From Vigna angularis (lineage: Eukaryota; Streptophyta; Magnoliopsida; Fabales; Fabaceae): a stretch of DNA of 64,000 nt. Of the stretch, positions 1 through 10,925 are shown piece by piece; positions within the stretch are counted from its first letter, which is position 1; every line of letters starts with the position of its first letter. The DNA lies in contig NC_068974.1 in assembly GCF_016808095.1 (NCBI RefSeq), positions 24,908,825-24,972,824 on the forward strand, given 5' to 3'. The notes under the pieces are model-generated. The model ran no database searches. It saw nothing but the letters and a program-made list of their open reading frames with translations, and was not told the DNA's origin. A program made the translations under genes and the position numbers.

Positions 1-30
1 CATGTCAGCTATATATTCTTTCTCCTACTA

Positions 31-1460
31 GGACCATGCTAGTGGCTCGTGGTGCAGTCTATGAGGCAGCCACTGTAGTGCATCGTATAGAGCTAGGAGA
101 AGATGAGGTCAAGGTCATGATCGATGAAGTTGTCGTATTAGATGCCTTTGTTCCTACGCCTACAGAGGAGTTTATCACTGTGACACAAGACATTTAAGTG
201 CTTCGCAGCCTGGCCTAGACATTTGGTTGGTGTTGTATTTGACCCCCCGACAAACACTCCTACTATATACTTCTCAATTTTAAACTTTAGTTCTTATTGA
301 CATCAGAACATAACCATTTTTTCATGTAACAACAGACAGGTCAAGATAGAAGTCCTACACCGAAGAAGACTCATTTATTTGAGGACGACCCTCTTGGTGC
401 GTTAGACGAGCTTTGTAACATCATTGCAGATGCGCCGATGATTTATCATGGGATTCTACTACATTTGGAAGACATGGTGAGATCCCATTGTACTTGCATC
501 AGACTAATGTTAAGGAGCTTGCGTCGGGGAGAGAAGAGATTAATATTTCACTCGTTCAGTTGTGGATGATGTAAGTTTATGAGAACTTTTTTTATATAAA
601 ATTGATTTATCAAGTTACTTATATCAGATCATTTCTTGATTTCAGGTATATGTATGATGTCAGTAACAACATGGGGTTCAATGATGTGTATAGGTTCATT
701 GACCCCCAAATGACTCATGAAGGAAATAGATTTGATGACATTCAAGCATACGTCACCAGCTGCTTTGCAATGGGGAAGTGGATAGATTTTCTTCCTTATA
801 TACTTGGGTAAGTGAAGTTTGTTAACTTTAAAGTTTTATTTATGATTTTAGTATATGACAATTAAGTTATTACCAATTTCAGACGTCATCGGCTGCTACT
901 TGTGATCTCCATACCGGAGAACACTATTGTATGATTTTGTTCATTACACAAGTCTCCTTCCAACCCTCTTAGACAAGTAGTAGATTGGTAAGAACCTCAA
1001 TGTTTGAACTTTCTTTGTTATATAAATGTATGTTAAAGCAATTTTTTTTTAATAGTTCCCTTGTAGCACATATGATGTTGTTTGGGAGATCAACTGCTAA
1101 AGTTAAAAAGCTTGCATGGTTGGCCTTTAAGGTTTGATATTTTAGTCCATACTTTGTTACATTTTGTACCATTCCAATGATGTTACTTAACATTTTATAA
1201 TTATGATAATATATTGTAGTGTAATAGACAAATTAGGTCATACGAGTGTGGTTACTACATCATGTATAGGATGATGACAACTATTCATGCACATGTTACC
1301 AGGGGATGAGAAACGGTAATATTTTGGTTTGAATTTTATTTTCTCTATAGTTTAGCTTTCATATACACTAATTGAAATCATTGTGTTTTATGCAGAGATT
1401 CAATTTTACTACTTTAGTTCCAGAGAGGTCACTTAAACTCATAAGGAAAACACTGGCTAA
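31..1460 (+). pseudogene. CACTA-associated DUF8039 / Ulp1-like (C48) peptidase gene, broken
   Basis: This is the second gene typical of plant CACTA (En/Spm) elements, a SUMO-protease-like protein of unknown role in transposition. The first exon (about 31-200) resembles the DUF8039 stretch that starts LVARG and ends near the VPTPTEE segment. Later exon-like pieces are at about 339-570, 646-810, 884-990, 1053-1131, 1220-1310 and 1395-1460, most bordered by AG and GT. The peptidase part shows an ISLVQLWMM-type helix, RHRLLLVISIPE before the expected catalytic region, and SYECGYYIM, which carries the family's catalytic Cys. In-frame stops interrupt it, for example TGA at 928-930 (a Trp in relatives) and another after HVTRG. 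The upstream part lies outside the window. The family call is solid; exon borders are approximate. Confidence 0.72.
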
Positions 1461-1745
1461 GTATGTAATTCAATTGTATAATAGTATGTAGTAGATATTA
1501 TGATATAGTAAGTTCTAAGTTTATGCTTCTAAGTTGATTTATGCTTTGTACATTATTATTAGTTTAACTTTGTATATTGCATTGATTTATGCTTCTAAGT
1601 TGATTTATGATTACATTGAATTGATTTATGCTTCTAAGAAGTTGATTTATGATTAAACTGAATGAATTTATGTTTTAATATATTTTTTATTGAAAATATA
1701 TGCTTCTAGATTGTTCTGGACTCTTCTAGTTGTTTGTATATATGC

Positions 1746-1786
1746 AGGTCTGTTTCTGCAGTTGGGAATGTTGTAGAAACAGACCT
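1746..1786. repeat. 12-bp perfect inverted repeat (hairpin)
   Basis: AGGTCTGTTTCT at 1746-1757 is followed, after a 17-base loop, by its exact reverse complement at 1775-1786. It lies just before the CACTA subterminal repeats. Confidence 0.8.
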
Positions 1787-1794
1787 GTTCTTAA

Positions 1795-2210
1795 AAAAAA
1801 CAGGGGAATACGTCTCGGTTGTGACCATAACCGAGGCAGAAAACCCTCTATGGCATCGATTCAAGTTATAACCAAGGTAGAAAAGCTGGCGAAAAAGCAA
1901 AAAATAAAAAAAATAAAAAATACTTTACTGCTTCGGTTTAGGTCCCAACCGAGGCAGTAGAGTCCAAGATATTGCCTCGGTTCAAAAGGAACCGAGGCGA
2001 AAAGTCATTTGAAAAGAAAAAATACAAAATACAAAAACCCTACTACTTCAGTTACCCTTGAACCGAGGCAAAATCATACCCTTTTTTGCCTCAATTCACA
2101 ACCGAGGTAAAAAGAGGTAGACATTTTGCCTCGCCTGTATATGCCTCGGTTCCGAAATCGCTGCCTATGAACGAAAATAATCGTTGTTGTTTCTCTTTAC
2201 TACACTAATG
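1795..2210 (+). mobile_element. CACTA element 3' terminal region with subterminal repeats
   Basis: The motif GAACCGAGGCA or its complement TGCCTCGGTTC recurs many times in both orientations within about 350 bases, which is the subterminal repeat pattern of CACTA transposons. The region ends near ACACTAATG, a degraded form of the expected terminal TAGTG. The same arrangement, ending in an intact CACTAGTG, is present at 58785-59057. It probably belongs to the same element as the Ulp1-like gene upstream. Confidence 0.75.
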
Positions 2211-2360
2211 TTGGTTGGAGATGATGATAATATTTTTTTTAAAATATCATTTCTCCTAAAGACTGAATGTTGTTTTTATTTGATTCACATTTGACTTTAT
2301 TTTGCATGATACTATCATTTAAGTAATCTGCATTTAGTCATCCTTTTGGTTTATTTACAG

Positions 2361-2454
2361 TTACATCTCCTGAAATGAGCTTAGGCATAGTGAGAGCTTA
2401 TAAATTGAAGAAATCAGAGGATTTGGTTCTAAATTACAGGCTAGTTCAAAGCAG
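2361..2454 (+). pseudogene. WDR48-like C-terminal exon fragment (DUF3337)
   Basis: An AG acceptor at 2359-2360 is followed by an open stretch that reads SPEMSLGIVRAYKLKKSED and then LVLNYRLVQSR. This resembles the very C-terminal motif of the WDR48/UAF1 WD40 family (in plants the LRS1-type protein), where a Met-x-Leu-x-x-Val segment, an IWK motif and a DLxLxYR motif close the protein. A GT follows at 2455. The usual Trp of IWK is replaced. No other exons of the gene are visible nearby, so this is a lone fragment, possibly carried by a transposon. The match is from memory of the family motif. Confidence 0.5.
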
Positions 2455-3049
2455 GTGACTACTAATTTCACATGCATCAGAGGTGGGTAATTGAGCCATG
2501 CTTGTCTTTTATGAGCTACAATATAATATTTAATGCTTTTATGAATTTATGTTCATGTATTTACCACATTTTGTAAATGGGATCCTGATATTTTAACAAC
2601 GAATTGTTAACACCATTTTGACAACAGACAAGTCTCAAAATTCTATTGGGTCATTTAAAATATTATTTTTATGAAAAATTTGGCATGCAAGGATGCTGGA
2701 AATTGGTTTCCAAAAATACCCCTCTCATTTTCATTTTCATCCTCTCTCTACTCTATACTTTCATTTTCATTTTGTGTGTGCTCTCTCTCAGCGTGTGGTT
2801 CCTCTCCTTTCTCTCTCATGAAGCAAGCATAAAAGGTCATCTTCTCCGGCGGGACAATCCGATGAGACTCCGCTAAAGCAATGGAAAACTCCAGTAAGAA
2901 GTTATTTCCTTTCCCCTTTGCATTGTCAATTTCTCCTTTCCCATGTCCCCTTTCCCCTTTTCACTTACTCCATTTTGATTTACCCTTTAGCATTTTCAAT
3001 GTATCCATTTTCATTTTACCCTTTGGTCATTGATTTATTTTTCATGCAG

Positions 3050-3216
3050 TTGAATGTGCGTCATTCTTTCAAAATGAAGTATGTTGGTGATTTGAATGGA
3101 AGATTGACCCCGCACCAGAGGAAGTTAATTGCAAAGACACCATTCAGTTGGCTTTTACAATTGTCTAACAATGTTAAGCTAGATAGAAATTTGTTGAATG
3201 AGTTATTAGTTAGATA
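3050..3216 (+). pseudogene. DUF1985-like N-terminal fragment of a transposon Ulp1-type protein
   Basis: The reading frame continues through NVRHSFKMKYVGDLNG and RLTPHQRKLIAKTPFSWLL, then a segment ending LDRNLLNELLVR and a TAG. The LTPHQR...TPFxWLL pattern is typical of the DUF1985 region at the start of Ulp1-family proteins carried by plant transposons. Only this exon-sized piece is present. The neighbouring AT-rich DNA shows no further domains. Confidence 0.5.
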
Positions 3217-3849
3217 GGTAGACTCTAATGGTGTTTTTTTTTTCCAGAGAAAAATTTGCAGAGTTCAAGGAAATGGATGTGTGCTTAATAAAGATAATTG
3301 TATTATTTTTTAAGATGACTGTATTATGTTTTATGATTAATGTATAATGGTATCATTGTAATGAACATGGTCAGGTTAATAGTAATGGAATACAATGAAC
3401 ATATGTGGTCATCATTGAATGTTAAAATATTTTACCATCATTGCACTTAAAAAATAACCATTCACATTCAACTTACTCACTCATCTAAAAATATTAAAAA
3501 AAATGAGCAAAAACATAGCAAAACCCTTCATGGTGAGTGTTGTTCATCCAGGTGAAGGAAGTATAGTTGAAAATTTTGTACAAATGGCCCTCTGGCCTCT
3601 AGTAATCGATTACAATACCCTTGTAATCGTTTACCAAGGCAGAAAATGGCCACCAATGCTCATGGACCTCATCTAACTTACATTGAAGCACCTAAATGAC
3701 CTTTTTTATTCTAAACAATTCAATAACTTAATGTTTTCATTGTTGCACTAAACATCACCCATGACCATTAAACTCACTCACCCATCTAAAATAAGAAACA
3801 TGAAACAATAACTGAAAGTAAACTCATTTAGGAAGCTTAGAAAAACGTT
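3217..3849. other. No gene seen
   Basis: AT-rich spacer without a convincing exon. One TAATCGATTA-type palindrome pair lies at about 3600-3640. Confidence 0.6.
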
Positions 3850-3889
3850 GCTTTTGGGAAATTAACTGCATCTAGTCCAGTGGTCTAAA

Positions 3890-4860
3890 AATTATGGGTT
3901 GGTAATCATTTGAAAGCTCTTTGAGTCTAGATTCCAAAAAAATAAGAATCAACTCATTTCGAGTTCGGTGGAGAATGTTAAGAGCAAAACAACCAACAAA
4001 GGTAAGTTGGTAGAAATATATAAAGTGTTAACTTTAAGGAATAAACTGTACCTACTTAGATGTCCAAATATTATAAATTAGTAGTCATTGGAAAGCTTTT
4101 TGAGTATAGTTTCTAATAAAAAAAGAATCGCATCATTTGGAGGTCGGTGGGAAAAGTTATCATTAAAATAGAAAGAAAGGTCAAAGTTGACAACATATTA
4201 TCTCACTCAAATTGCCTTTGGCTACTTATGTGCCCACAGCTGGATCTTGCAGCACAAGTTTTTGTACGAAACCAAATTTTTGTTTGTGTAATCGTTTACA
4301 AGGCCCTTGTAATCGATTACAAGAACAAAAATCTAGTTTTGTACAAAAACCTATGTTGTAGGAGCTAGTTGTGGGCACACAGGTAGCCAAAGACATTTTA
4401 CGTAATTTTTTCATATTTCTTGAATGGATGAGAGTTCTTTTTAGTTTTTAAGTGTGAGTAGAGCCTCAAAAATTAGGTTTGGACAGTCCATGGTAGAGGA
4501 AAGACCCAATGTTGGTGTCATGACCAAGTTAGGTGAAGTCTTGAAACAAGTAAAGTCATTTTGACCTTTGCTCGCTATTTTAGTGATAACTTTTCCCACC
4601 GATCCCAAATGATGTGATTCTTTTTTAATTAGAAACTAGACTAAAAAAGCTTTCCAATGACTACTAATTTGTAATATTTGGACATCTGAGTAGGTACAGT
4701 TTATTCCTTAATGTTAACCGTTTATATATTCCTGCCAACTCTGACATTTGCTAGTTGTTTTGCTCATAACTTTCTCCACCGAACTTCAAATGAGTTGATT
4801 CTTGTTTTGTTGGAATATACACTCAAAGACCTTTCAAATTATGCCTTGGTAATCAAGTGT
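3890..4860. repeat. Large inverted repeat centred near 4304
   Basis: The two arms, about 3890-4303 and 4305-4860, are imperfect reverse complements. Landmarks: GGCTACTTATGTGCCCACA (about 4217) against TGTGGGCACACAGGTAGCC (about 4370), and the ACCTACTTAGATGTCC block against GGACATCTGAGTAGGT. The centre is a GTAATCG(A/T)TTAC pair around CAAGGCCCTTG. No coding sequence is apparent; open frames here are by-products of the palindrome. Related pieces occur at 4861-5440 and about 23860-23970. Confidence 0.75.
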
Positions 4861-5440
4861 AGGCATTTTTGGATATTGTAATCGATTACAAGGATCCTGT
4901 AAATGATTAGGCGAACAAAAATCTGGTTTTGTACAAAAACTTGTGCTGTAGGAGCCAGTTGTGGGCACATAAGTAGCCAAAGACATTTTACGTAATTTTT
5001 TCATATTTCTTATATGGATGAGAGTTCTTTTTAATGTTTAAGTGTGAGTCCTGAAGACTAGGTTTTGGGCAACCCTTGGTGGAGGAAAGACCCAATGTTG
5101 GTGTGATGATCATGTGAGCTAAGTCTTGAACCCAGTTGTGAGAACGTTACTCCCTAAAGGCAATTTGAGTGAGATAACATGCTCTCAACTTTGACCTTTG
5201 TTACTATTTTAAACATAACTTTTCCCACAAACCTCCAAACGATGTGATTCTTTTTTATTAGAAAGTAGACTCAAAACTCTTTCCAATGACTTTTAATTTG
5301 TGATTTTTGGGCATCTAAGTAGGTGCAATTAATTCCTTAAACTTAATGTTTTATACATTAATGCCACCTCTAACCTATGCGGGTTGTTTTGCTCATAACT
5401 TTCTTCACCGAACTCCAAATGAGTATATTCTTGTTTTTTT
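4861..5440 (+). repeat. Direct copy of the right arm of the preceding inverted repeat
   Basis: This stretch repeats about 4310-4850 in the same order and orientation: TGTAATCGATTACAAGG, the TGTGGGCACATAAGTAGCC block, then the block with AAGTAGGTGCAATT. The copies differ by scattered substitutions and short indels. Confidence 0.75.
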
Positions 5441-5577
5441 GAAATAACGCCAAACACAATGCAATGGAGCGAGAGTGAAATGGAGACCAAAGTGCAACCA
5501 ATGGACGAGAGCGACGTCCAAAGAGAGAAATGTGCGGACAATGGTGGAGATACAACAATGTGCAAAGAGAGAAAAAT

Positions 5578-5770
5578 CGAACTCAAATCGTGGACTGAGA
5601 GCATCGTTCAATGGTCGAGAGAGAGTGACGAGCAAAGGAAAAAAAGGAAGAAGACGAGAGAGAAAAATTCAACTCAAATGATGGACTGAGAGTGTCGTTC
5701 AATGGTCGAGAGAGAGTGACGAGCAAAGACAGAAAGGAAGAAGACGAGAGAGAATGACAAGCAAAGCCAA
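5578..5770 (+). repeat. Purine-rich tandem repeat, period 91
   Basis: The block beginning AACTCAAATCGTGGACTGAG at 5580 recurs at 5671, about 91 bases later, with few changes, and a partial third unit follows. The GAGAGAG-rich composition explains the overlapping open frames on both strands. Confidence 0.8.
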
Positions 5771-6240
5771 AAAGGAAGAAGAAGGAAATCTGAAATGAAA
5801 AAGACATTATGAATTTTCTTTCCAAATATGCCCTCTCGCTAAAAAACAACTTTTTTCAAACCTTTTAAAAATCAACCAATAAAATTGCAACACGTGTAGT
5901 TATCAAATAGTTGACAAAATTTTGTTGTCAAACAAACATTTTCCTTGTAAATGTAACCGAAAGGAATGGAAATATATTTATTTTATTAGGATAATATTTC
6001 TAGACAGGCGTGAATGTCGATAAAAAGTGATATTAGGTGATAAAGCCTAGTCTTTATTAGTATTTTGTTTTCGTTCAGATTGGACAAAAGTGAGCTTGAC
6101 CTATTATTGTCTGAATGGTCATTGCTTATTTTGATGCATTGCAGAAACCATTTCTTCTCCTTTATAAGCTTTATTTCTATAAGAAAAATAATTAAAAGGA
6201 AAAAATATTTTCTTATCATTTTCTGATTTTTTTTTATATA

Positions 6241-6322
6241 CAAGCATCACCTGGTGGGATAAAGTTTGTTTGTTGTTGATCCTGAAGTAAAGACCATAAT
6301 TCAATGGCTTGCAGCTTCTCAG
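6241..6322 (+). pseudogene. Unassigned exon-like fragment
   Basis: An open stretch reading LFVVDPEVKTIIQWLAASQ ends at a GT donor (6323). It looks like the end of a real exon, but I cannot name the gene and see no matching neighbouring exons. Flanks 5771-6240 and 6323-7232 hold no other recognisable gene. Confidence 0.25.
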
Positions 6323-7232
6323 GTAATTTTATACCACCGTTTTGGCCCCTTTTTTGTGATAAACAATACGTTCTTGTTGTAAATTTTGTGGCAAGCAATT
6401 AATGATTTAACTAGTCTCTGTATTTGACTTCTTTCTCTTTCCTGGATGATCAATGTGATTGAAGTATTGAAATTTTGATAGCCGAAGGATCACAAAAATC
6501 ACCATTTGACAAAAGATTAATGAAAATAAGTTATTGGAAATTGACTCAACAAAAATATAAGGTTGTGATCAATTATGCTAACTATTTGTTGTTGATACAT
6601 GCTAATTCACATTTTTCTTATTATACTATCTCATTTTATCGAGTTAAAATTAATATTTATACTAATTTTAATTTTATAATTTTATTTAACTAAAAAATAT
6701 CTGTTATTATTTTCTATATTTGATGTGTATAATTTATAATTTGAATGAAAACAATGTTGGAAAGACAATACAAATTCATATTTTGCCTAAAAGAAGAGAA
6801 TAATAGTTTTAGGGTTTGAAATATTGAAAATTAAAATATAATTTAGGGTGAAATAAGGAAATGATGTGTACACAAAAGGGGTATTCCCATTGTATATAGA
6901 TGAAAATCGTGTCATGAATGCGCATAGTTTTGGTGTGTACTAAACTGATTAGTATTATAAAAATATTTTATTGGAAGTTCAACTTCAACACTCCTGAAGA
7001 AACATAATGCCTAAGTCAAACGAAAATGCACCATTGCTCCCATCTCTCATAAAAGAGAGGGGAGTTTTCTCAACGTGGTTCCAGAGATACTATATAGTCT
7101 GATTCAGCCCAGCATTGGCCTGATGGGATTTTTCTGTCATGGGTTTTTTTCTATTAGATTGTGTTTGATTGCTTAAATTAAGGAGTTTTAGCCAACCATA
7201 CCAAAATTTTAAATCTTAATTTTTGTTATCAA

Positions 7233-8021
7233 ATGGATTTTACATTGCCAAAAACTGTAGAACCTCTCACACAAGATACTCCTAAAACTGATCATGTATC
7301 GACATGTTGTTAATTGAGAATAATAAAGATCGATCAGATGTTTGGGGACAATTTACTAAACAAAAATTTTATTTTGAGAAGACGGTTAAATGCAATTATT
7401 GTGATGATGTGATTAAATATTTGGCTGGAACAAGTGGGATGATGAATCATTTGACGAGATGCAAAGAAAATCCTAATAGAGAAGCATTTAGAAGGCAAAG
7501 ACTTTCATCGTCAACTACATAAGTTAGTGTTGACCCTTCACCAACTATTTCTAAATTTGACCAAAATGCATCTCGAATGTTTGTGAAGTCTGAGCTTCCT
7601 TTTCGATTTGTGGAAAATAAGGATTTTTGTGACTTTGTATGGTCCTTGCAACCACGATTTGATGTCTCATCCTGCACTACATTGAGGCATGAAATGTGGG
7701 AACTCTATGCAAAGGAAAAAGCAAAGTTGAAAATGTTTCTATCAAAGGAGTGTGAGAGGGTTTGTTTAACTACAAACACATGGACATCAATTCAAAACCT
7801 AGATTACATGAGTTTAACAGCTCACTTTATTGATAATGATTGGAAAGTTAAAAAGAAAATTTTGAATTTTTCTTAAACAATGGGACATTCAAGGGAGCTC
7901 ATTGCTAAACATGATAAGGCTTGTTTGAATAATTGTGAGTTAAAGCGAGTCCTTAGTATCATTGTGGATAATGCTACAACAAATGATGTTGGGGTCTAGT
8001 ACCTCAAAAGAAGGATGTTAT
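7233..8021 (+). pseudogene. hAT transposase, N-terminal half (BED zinc finger), broken
   Basis: This encodes the N-terminal part of a hAT-superfamily transposase, a nuclear DNA-binding cut-and-paste enzyme. An ATG at 7233 opens a short leader; the frame shifts before 7304. The BED-type zinc finger reads VWGQFTK, then CNYC, then MMNHLTRC. A conserved region follows with RFVENKDF and NTWTSIQNLDYMSLTAHF. In-frame stops are at 7520-7522, 7874-7876 and about 7996-7998. The gene is cut at 8021 by the copia element and resumes at 16950. The final GTTAT (8017-8021) is the duplicated target. It cannot make an intact enzyme. Confidence 0.85.
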
Positions 8022-9095
8022 TGTTAGCAAAAATGATGAAGATGAAGTTTTGATGATATCTAAATCAAGTCAAGAACAACCAAGACTCATGAAGAATGAT
8101 TTTTGAAGACTTGTAACTTTTGTAATAACTGTATGAACATAGGAAATTAGTGGTTTTATGTATGCATTCAAAAGTGATGTAAAAATGTACCAAGAAGCAA
8201 AAACTTTGCAGTGCTAATCGATTAACAGGGGTCAGTAATCGATTATTCCAGAGAGCAATGGAAAAGCTCAGCACTCCATGATAATCGATTAACAAGGGCT
8301 GTTAATCGATTAGCGCTAATCGATTAGCATGGGCTGTTAATTGATTAGCAAGGTGTCCGTTTGAAAAACTAGCCGTTTTTCAGCCGTTGGACTATCCGTT
8401 GTTTTGTCTTTTAGTGACTAATCGATTAGCAACTTCAGATAATCGATTAACACAGTCAGAAAGGCTGAAAACGAAAAATGGAAGAGCCTTTGGATGAGTC
8501 TATAAATAGACTCTCATTTCCTCTCAAGGTCATCAACTACAACTCTTCCCTTGTGCTCAAATACTCAGAAACTCTTGAGAATTGTGTGCTCTTGCTCAGC
8601 TAAGGAAACTCTGTCTGTAGAGTTGGTGAAATACTGCTACGGTGATAGAGGAATAGCTGGTTCATCCTTGGTGTGTCTAAGGAAGTGTTCGGAAGAGAAA
8701 GTCATCCTTCGTGAAGTATTCGGAGGAAGTGTTTCATCCTTTGTGAAGATTCAAAGGAGGTGTTGTCTCATCTCTTGTGGCATCAAGAGAGGTGTTTTCT
8801 AAATTTTTACAAATTGTATCTTTGTGATTGTAGTTTGTAATTGTTTTGTGATTAGTGAATTGTTTATCTTGTTTTGAGATAAGCGACTGGACGTAGGATT
8901 GGTAAGATCCGAACCAGGATAAAATCATCTGTGCAAATTTCTCTCATCCTTACTCTATTTTATTGTTATTATTAATTGCTAAGTAAGTTTAATTGAGTAG
9001 AAATTTTTAAGGCACACGTTTTTAGTAAGAACCAATTCACCCCCCCTCTTGGTTTGTTATTCCACGCTAACCATTCCGCTGCAGGCGCTCTGACA
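8022..9095 (+). repeat. 5' LTR of copia element
   Basis: 1,074 bases from TGTTAGC to CTGACA, near-identical to 15893-16949. It carries a TATA box (TATAAATA, 8501-8508) and a cluster of TAATCGATTA palindromes upstream of it (about 8214-8455). A 16-base segment near 8365, absent from the 3' LTR, accounts for most of the length difference. Confidence 0.93.
8501..8508 (+). promoter_or_regulatory. TATA box of 5' LTR
   Basis: TATAAATA sits inside the palindrome-like GAGTCTATAAATAGACTC, at the place expected for the U3 promoter. The same box is at 16356-16363 in the 3' LTR. Confidence 0.75.
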
Positions 9096-9097
9096 AT

Positions 9098-9109
9098 TGG
9101 TATCAGAGC
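9098..9109 (+). other. Primer binding site (initiator tRNA-Met)
   Basis: TGGTATCAGAGC two bases after the 5' LTR is the standard complement of the 3' end of plant initiator tRNA-Met, used to prime minus-strand DNA. Confidence 0.9.
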
Positions 9110-9129
9110 TTGCTTTGATAGTCATTCAA

Positions 9130-10119
9130 ATGGTAGGATCACATCAAACCTTCGCAGAGGGTGCTTCTATCAATAGACCACCACTATTCACAGGTGAAAA
9201 TTACGCATTCTGGAAGGTAAGAATGCAAATATTTATGGAATCTATTGATATAGATATTTGGGATGCTGTTGCATTTGGTCCTTTTGTTCCAACTAACAAT
9301 ATGGAGGAACCAAAGCCCCGTGACCAATGGACTGCTGAAGATAAGAAAAAATTTGGTAATGATGTAAAAGCTCGTAATATTATTTCATCTGCTTTAACTG
9401 TTGACGAGTTTTACAGGATTTCTATTTGTAAAACTTCACAAGAAATGTGGGAAGTACTTAGAGTAACCCATGAAGGTACAGATGATGTTAAGAGAGCTAG
9501 AAAGAATACCTTAATCCAGGAATACGAAATGTTCAGGATTAAGCAAGGAGAAACAATAGTAGATGTTCAGAAACGCTTCACCAACATCGTAAACCATCTT
9601 ATTGGACTAGGTAAGTCTTTCGATACTGATGAGCTTAATATAAAAATTTTGAAATCTTTAGACAGGTCTTGGCAACCAAAAGTGACTGCAATTTCTGAGT
9701 CACAAAATCTCAACACAATGACCATGGCTGCATTATTTGGAAAGTTGAGAGAGCATGAACTTGACCTCGGAAGACTAGATGAAGAAGAAGCAAAAACTAA
9801 GAAAAAGACTCTAGCCTTCAAATCTGAGGTAGAAAAGAGCAAAAGCAAAATGGAAGATGAAGACTCAGAAGAAGATGAAAATTTGAGTCTACTAATCAAG
9901 AGGTTCAACAGGTTCATGAAATCAAAAGGCAAAGGGAGATTCAGAAACGAAAAGAGAGAAAATCAAGGATCTTCCTCAAACTATAGATGTTATGGTTGCG
10001 GAGAAAAGGGACATTTAAAAGCAGACTGCCCAAATCAAAAGAAGGGTGAAGAAAAGAAAGAAAAGAAATTCTTCAAGAAAAAGAGAGCATACATCGCATG
10101 GGACGATGACAACGAATAA
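9130..10119 (+). CDS. gag: copia gag (capsid plus CCHC zinc knuckle)
   Basis: Capsid/nucleocapsid precursor of about 329 residues. I choose the ATG at 9130, just after the primer site, because the frame upstream of it is the primer site itself. The N-terminal part has the GENYAFWKVRM motif of copia gag (DUF4219/UBN2 type). An acidic and lysine-rich linker follows, then a zinc knuckle CYGCGEKGHLKADC at about residues 287-300. The TAA at 10117-10119 is probably a premature stop: the same frame stays open through an acidic serine-rich linker into the next ORF at 10165, which carries the typical gag coiled coil. Confidence 0.85.
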   Translation: MVGSHQTFAEGASINRPPLFTGENYAFWKVRMQIFMESIDIDIWDAVAFGPFVPTNNMEEPKPRDQWTAEDKKKFGNDVKARNIISSALTVDEFYRISICKTSQEMWEVLRVTHEGTDDVKRARKNTLIQEYEMFRIKQGETIVDVQKRFTNIVNHLIGLGKSFDTDELNIKILKSLDRSWQPKVTAISESQNLNTMTMAALFGKLREHELDLGRLDEEEAKTKKKTLAFKSEVEKSKSKMEDEDSEEDENLSLLIKRFNRFMKSKGKGRFRNEKRENQGSSSNYRCYGCGEKGHLKADCPNQKKGEEKKEKKFFKKKRAYIAWDDDNE

Positions 10120-10821
10120 ATTTCTGACTCGAGCAGTTCTGATGAAGAAGCAAACATATGTCTAATGGCGGATGACGACACTGTTGGAAGCCAAGTAAGT
10201 ACATCTAACGATTCAGATAATTCTAGTCAATATGATAGTGAAACTGAATTGCATGATACTTATGCTGCTTTATTAGTAGAATCCGAAAAATTAGATATAG
10301 CTCATAAGAAATTGGAAAAGGATTTCAAAGAGTTAAAATTAAATTTTGAAAATATTCTTGAAGAAAATGAAAATTTGAAAATTACTTCTGAAAATTTCTC
10401 TAAAATAAATGATAATTTGAAAACTGAATTTACAAATTTGTCTGAAGAAAACAGAAGTTTGAAAAATAAATTTTTATATCAAGCAGAAGAAATCAGAAAT
10501 TTAAAAAATAAAGTTTTATATTATGAAAAAGAAAAATATATTGCTAATAATGAATGTGAATCTTGCATAAAATTCAAATATTTTTCTGAAAATACAACCA
10601 CTAGAGAATGTAGTAAAATTTCTGAAAATAGAACCGCTAATAAATTTGTTCCTAAAAATAAATATAGAACTCGCAGAACATGGGTAGAAAAAGGAACTAT
10701 TAATAGGAACACAAATGTTGCATCATGCTTTTATTGTATGAAAAATGGTCATACATCTAACAAATGTAAAATTAAGCATTATGGTGTTCCAAGTGGTAGA
10801 TATGCTTGGGTTGTAAAATGA
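10120..10821 (+). CDS. gag: gag C-terminal part: coiled coil and second zinc knuckle
   Basis: In frame with the upstream gag after its stop; the first ATG is at 10165 (218 residues from there). Residues about 25-130 are a long heptad-rich coiled coil full of Glu, Asn, Leu and Lys. A second knuckle, CFYCMKNGHTSNKC, lies near the C-terminus. Two knuckles and a coiled coil in gag fit Sirevirus-type elements. The segment 10822-10925 that follows retains a GWVPK-like end but is out of frame with the protease region. Confidence 0.75.
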   Translation: MSDSSSSDEEANICLMADDDTVGSQVSTSNDSDNSSQYDSETELHDTYAALLVESEKLDIAHKKLEKDFKELKLNFENILEENENLKITSENFSKINDNLKTEFTNLSEENRSLKNKFLYQAEEIRNLKNKVLYYEKEKYIANNECESCIKFKYFSENTTTRECSKISENRTANKFVPKNKYRTRRTWVEKGTINRNTNVASCFYCMKNGHTSNKCKIKHYGVPSGRYAWVVK

Positions 10822-10925
10822 TTTTAATCTTTTTAATCTAACCCAAAGGACCCATACAAAATAGTTGGGTACCTAAATAGCTTGTTCTTTTTATGTTGTA
10901 GGAATTATCAAAACCAAGGAAGTAT

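Noticed and set aside
5329..5849. Several overlapping frames of 60-90 residues on both strands
   Set aside because: They are products of the purine-rich 91-base tandem repeat and of the palindromic repeat.
8551..8802. 83-residue frame in the 5' LTR (and its twin at 16406-16657)
   Set aside because: It lies in the transcribed LTR leader, is duplicated only because the LTR is, and shows no domain. It is treated as non-coding.
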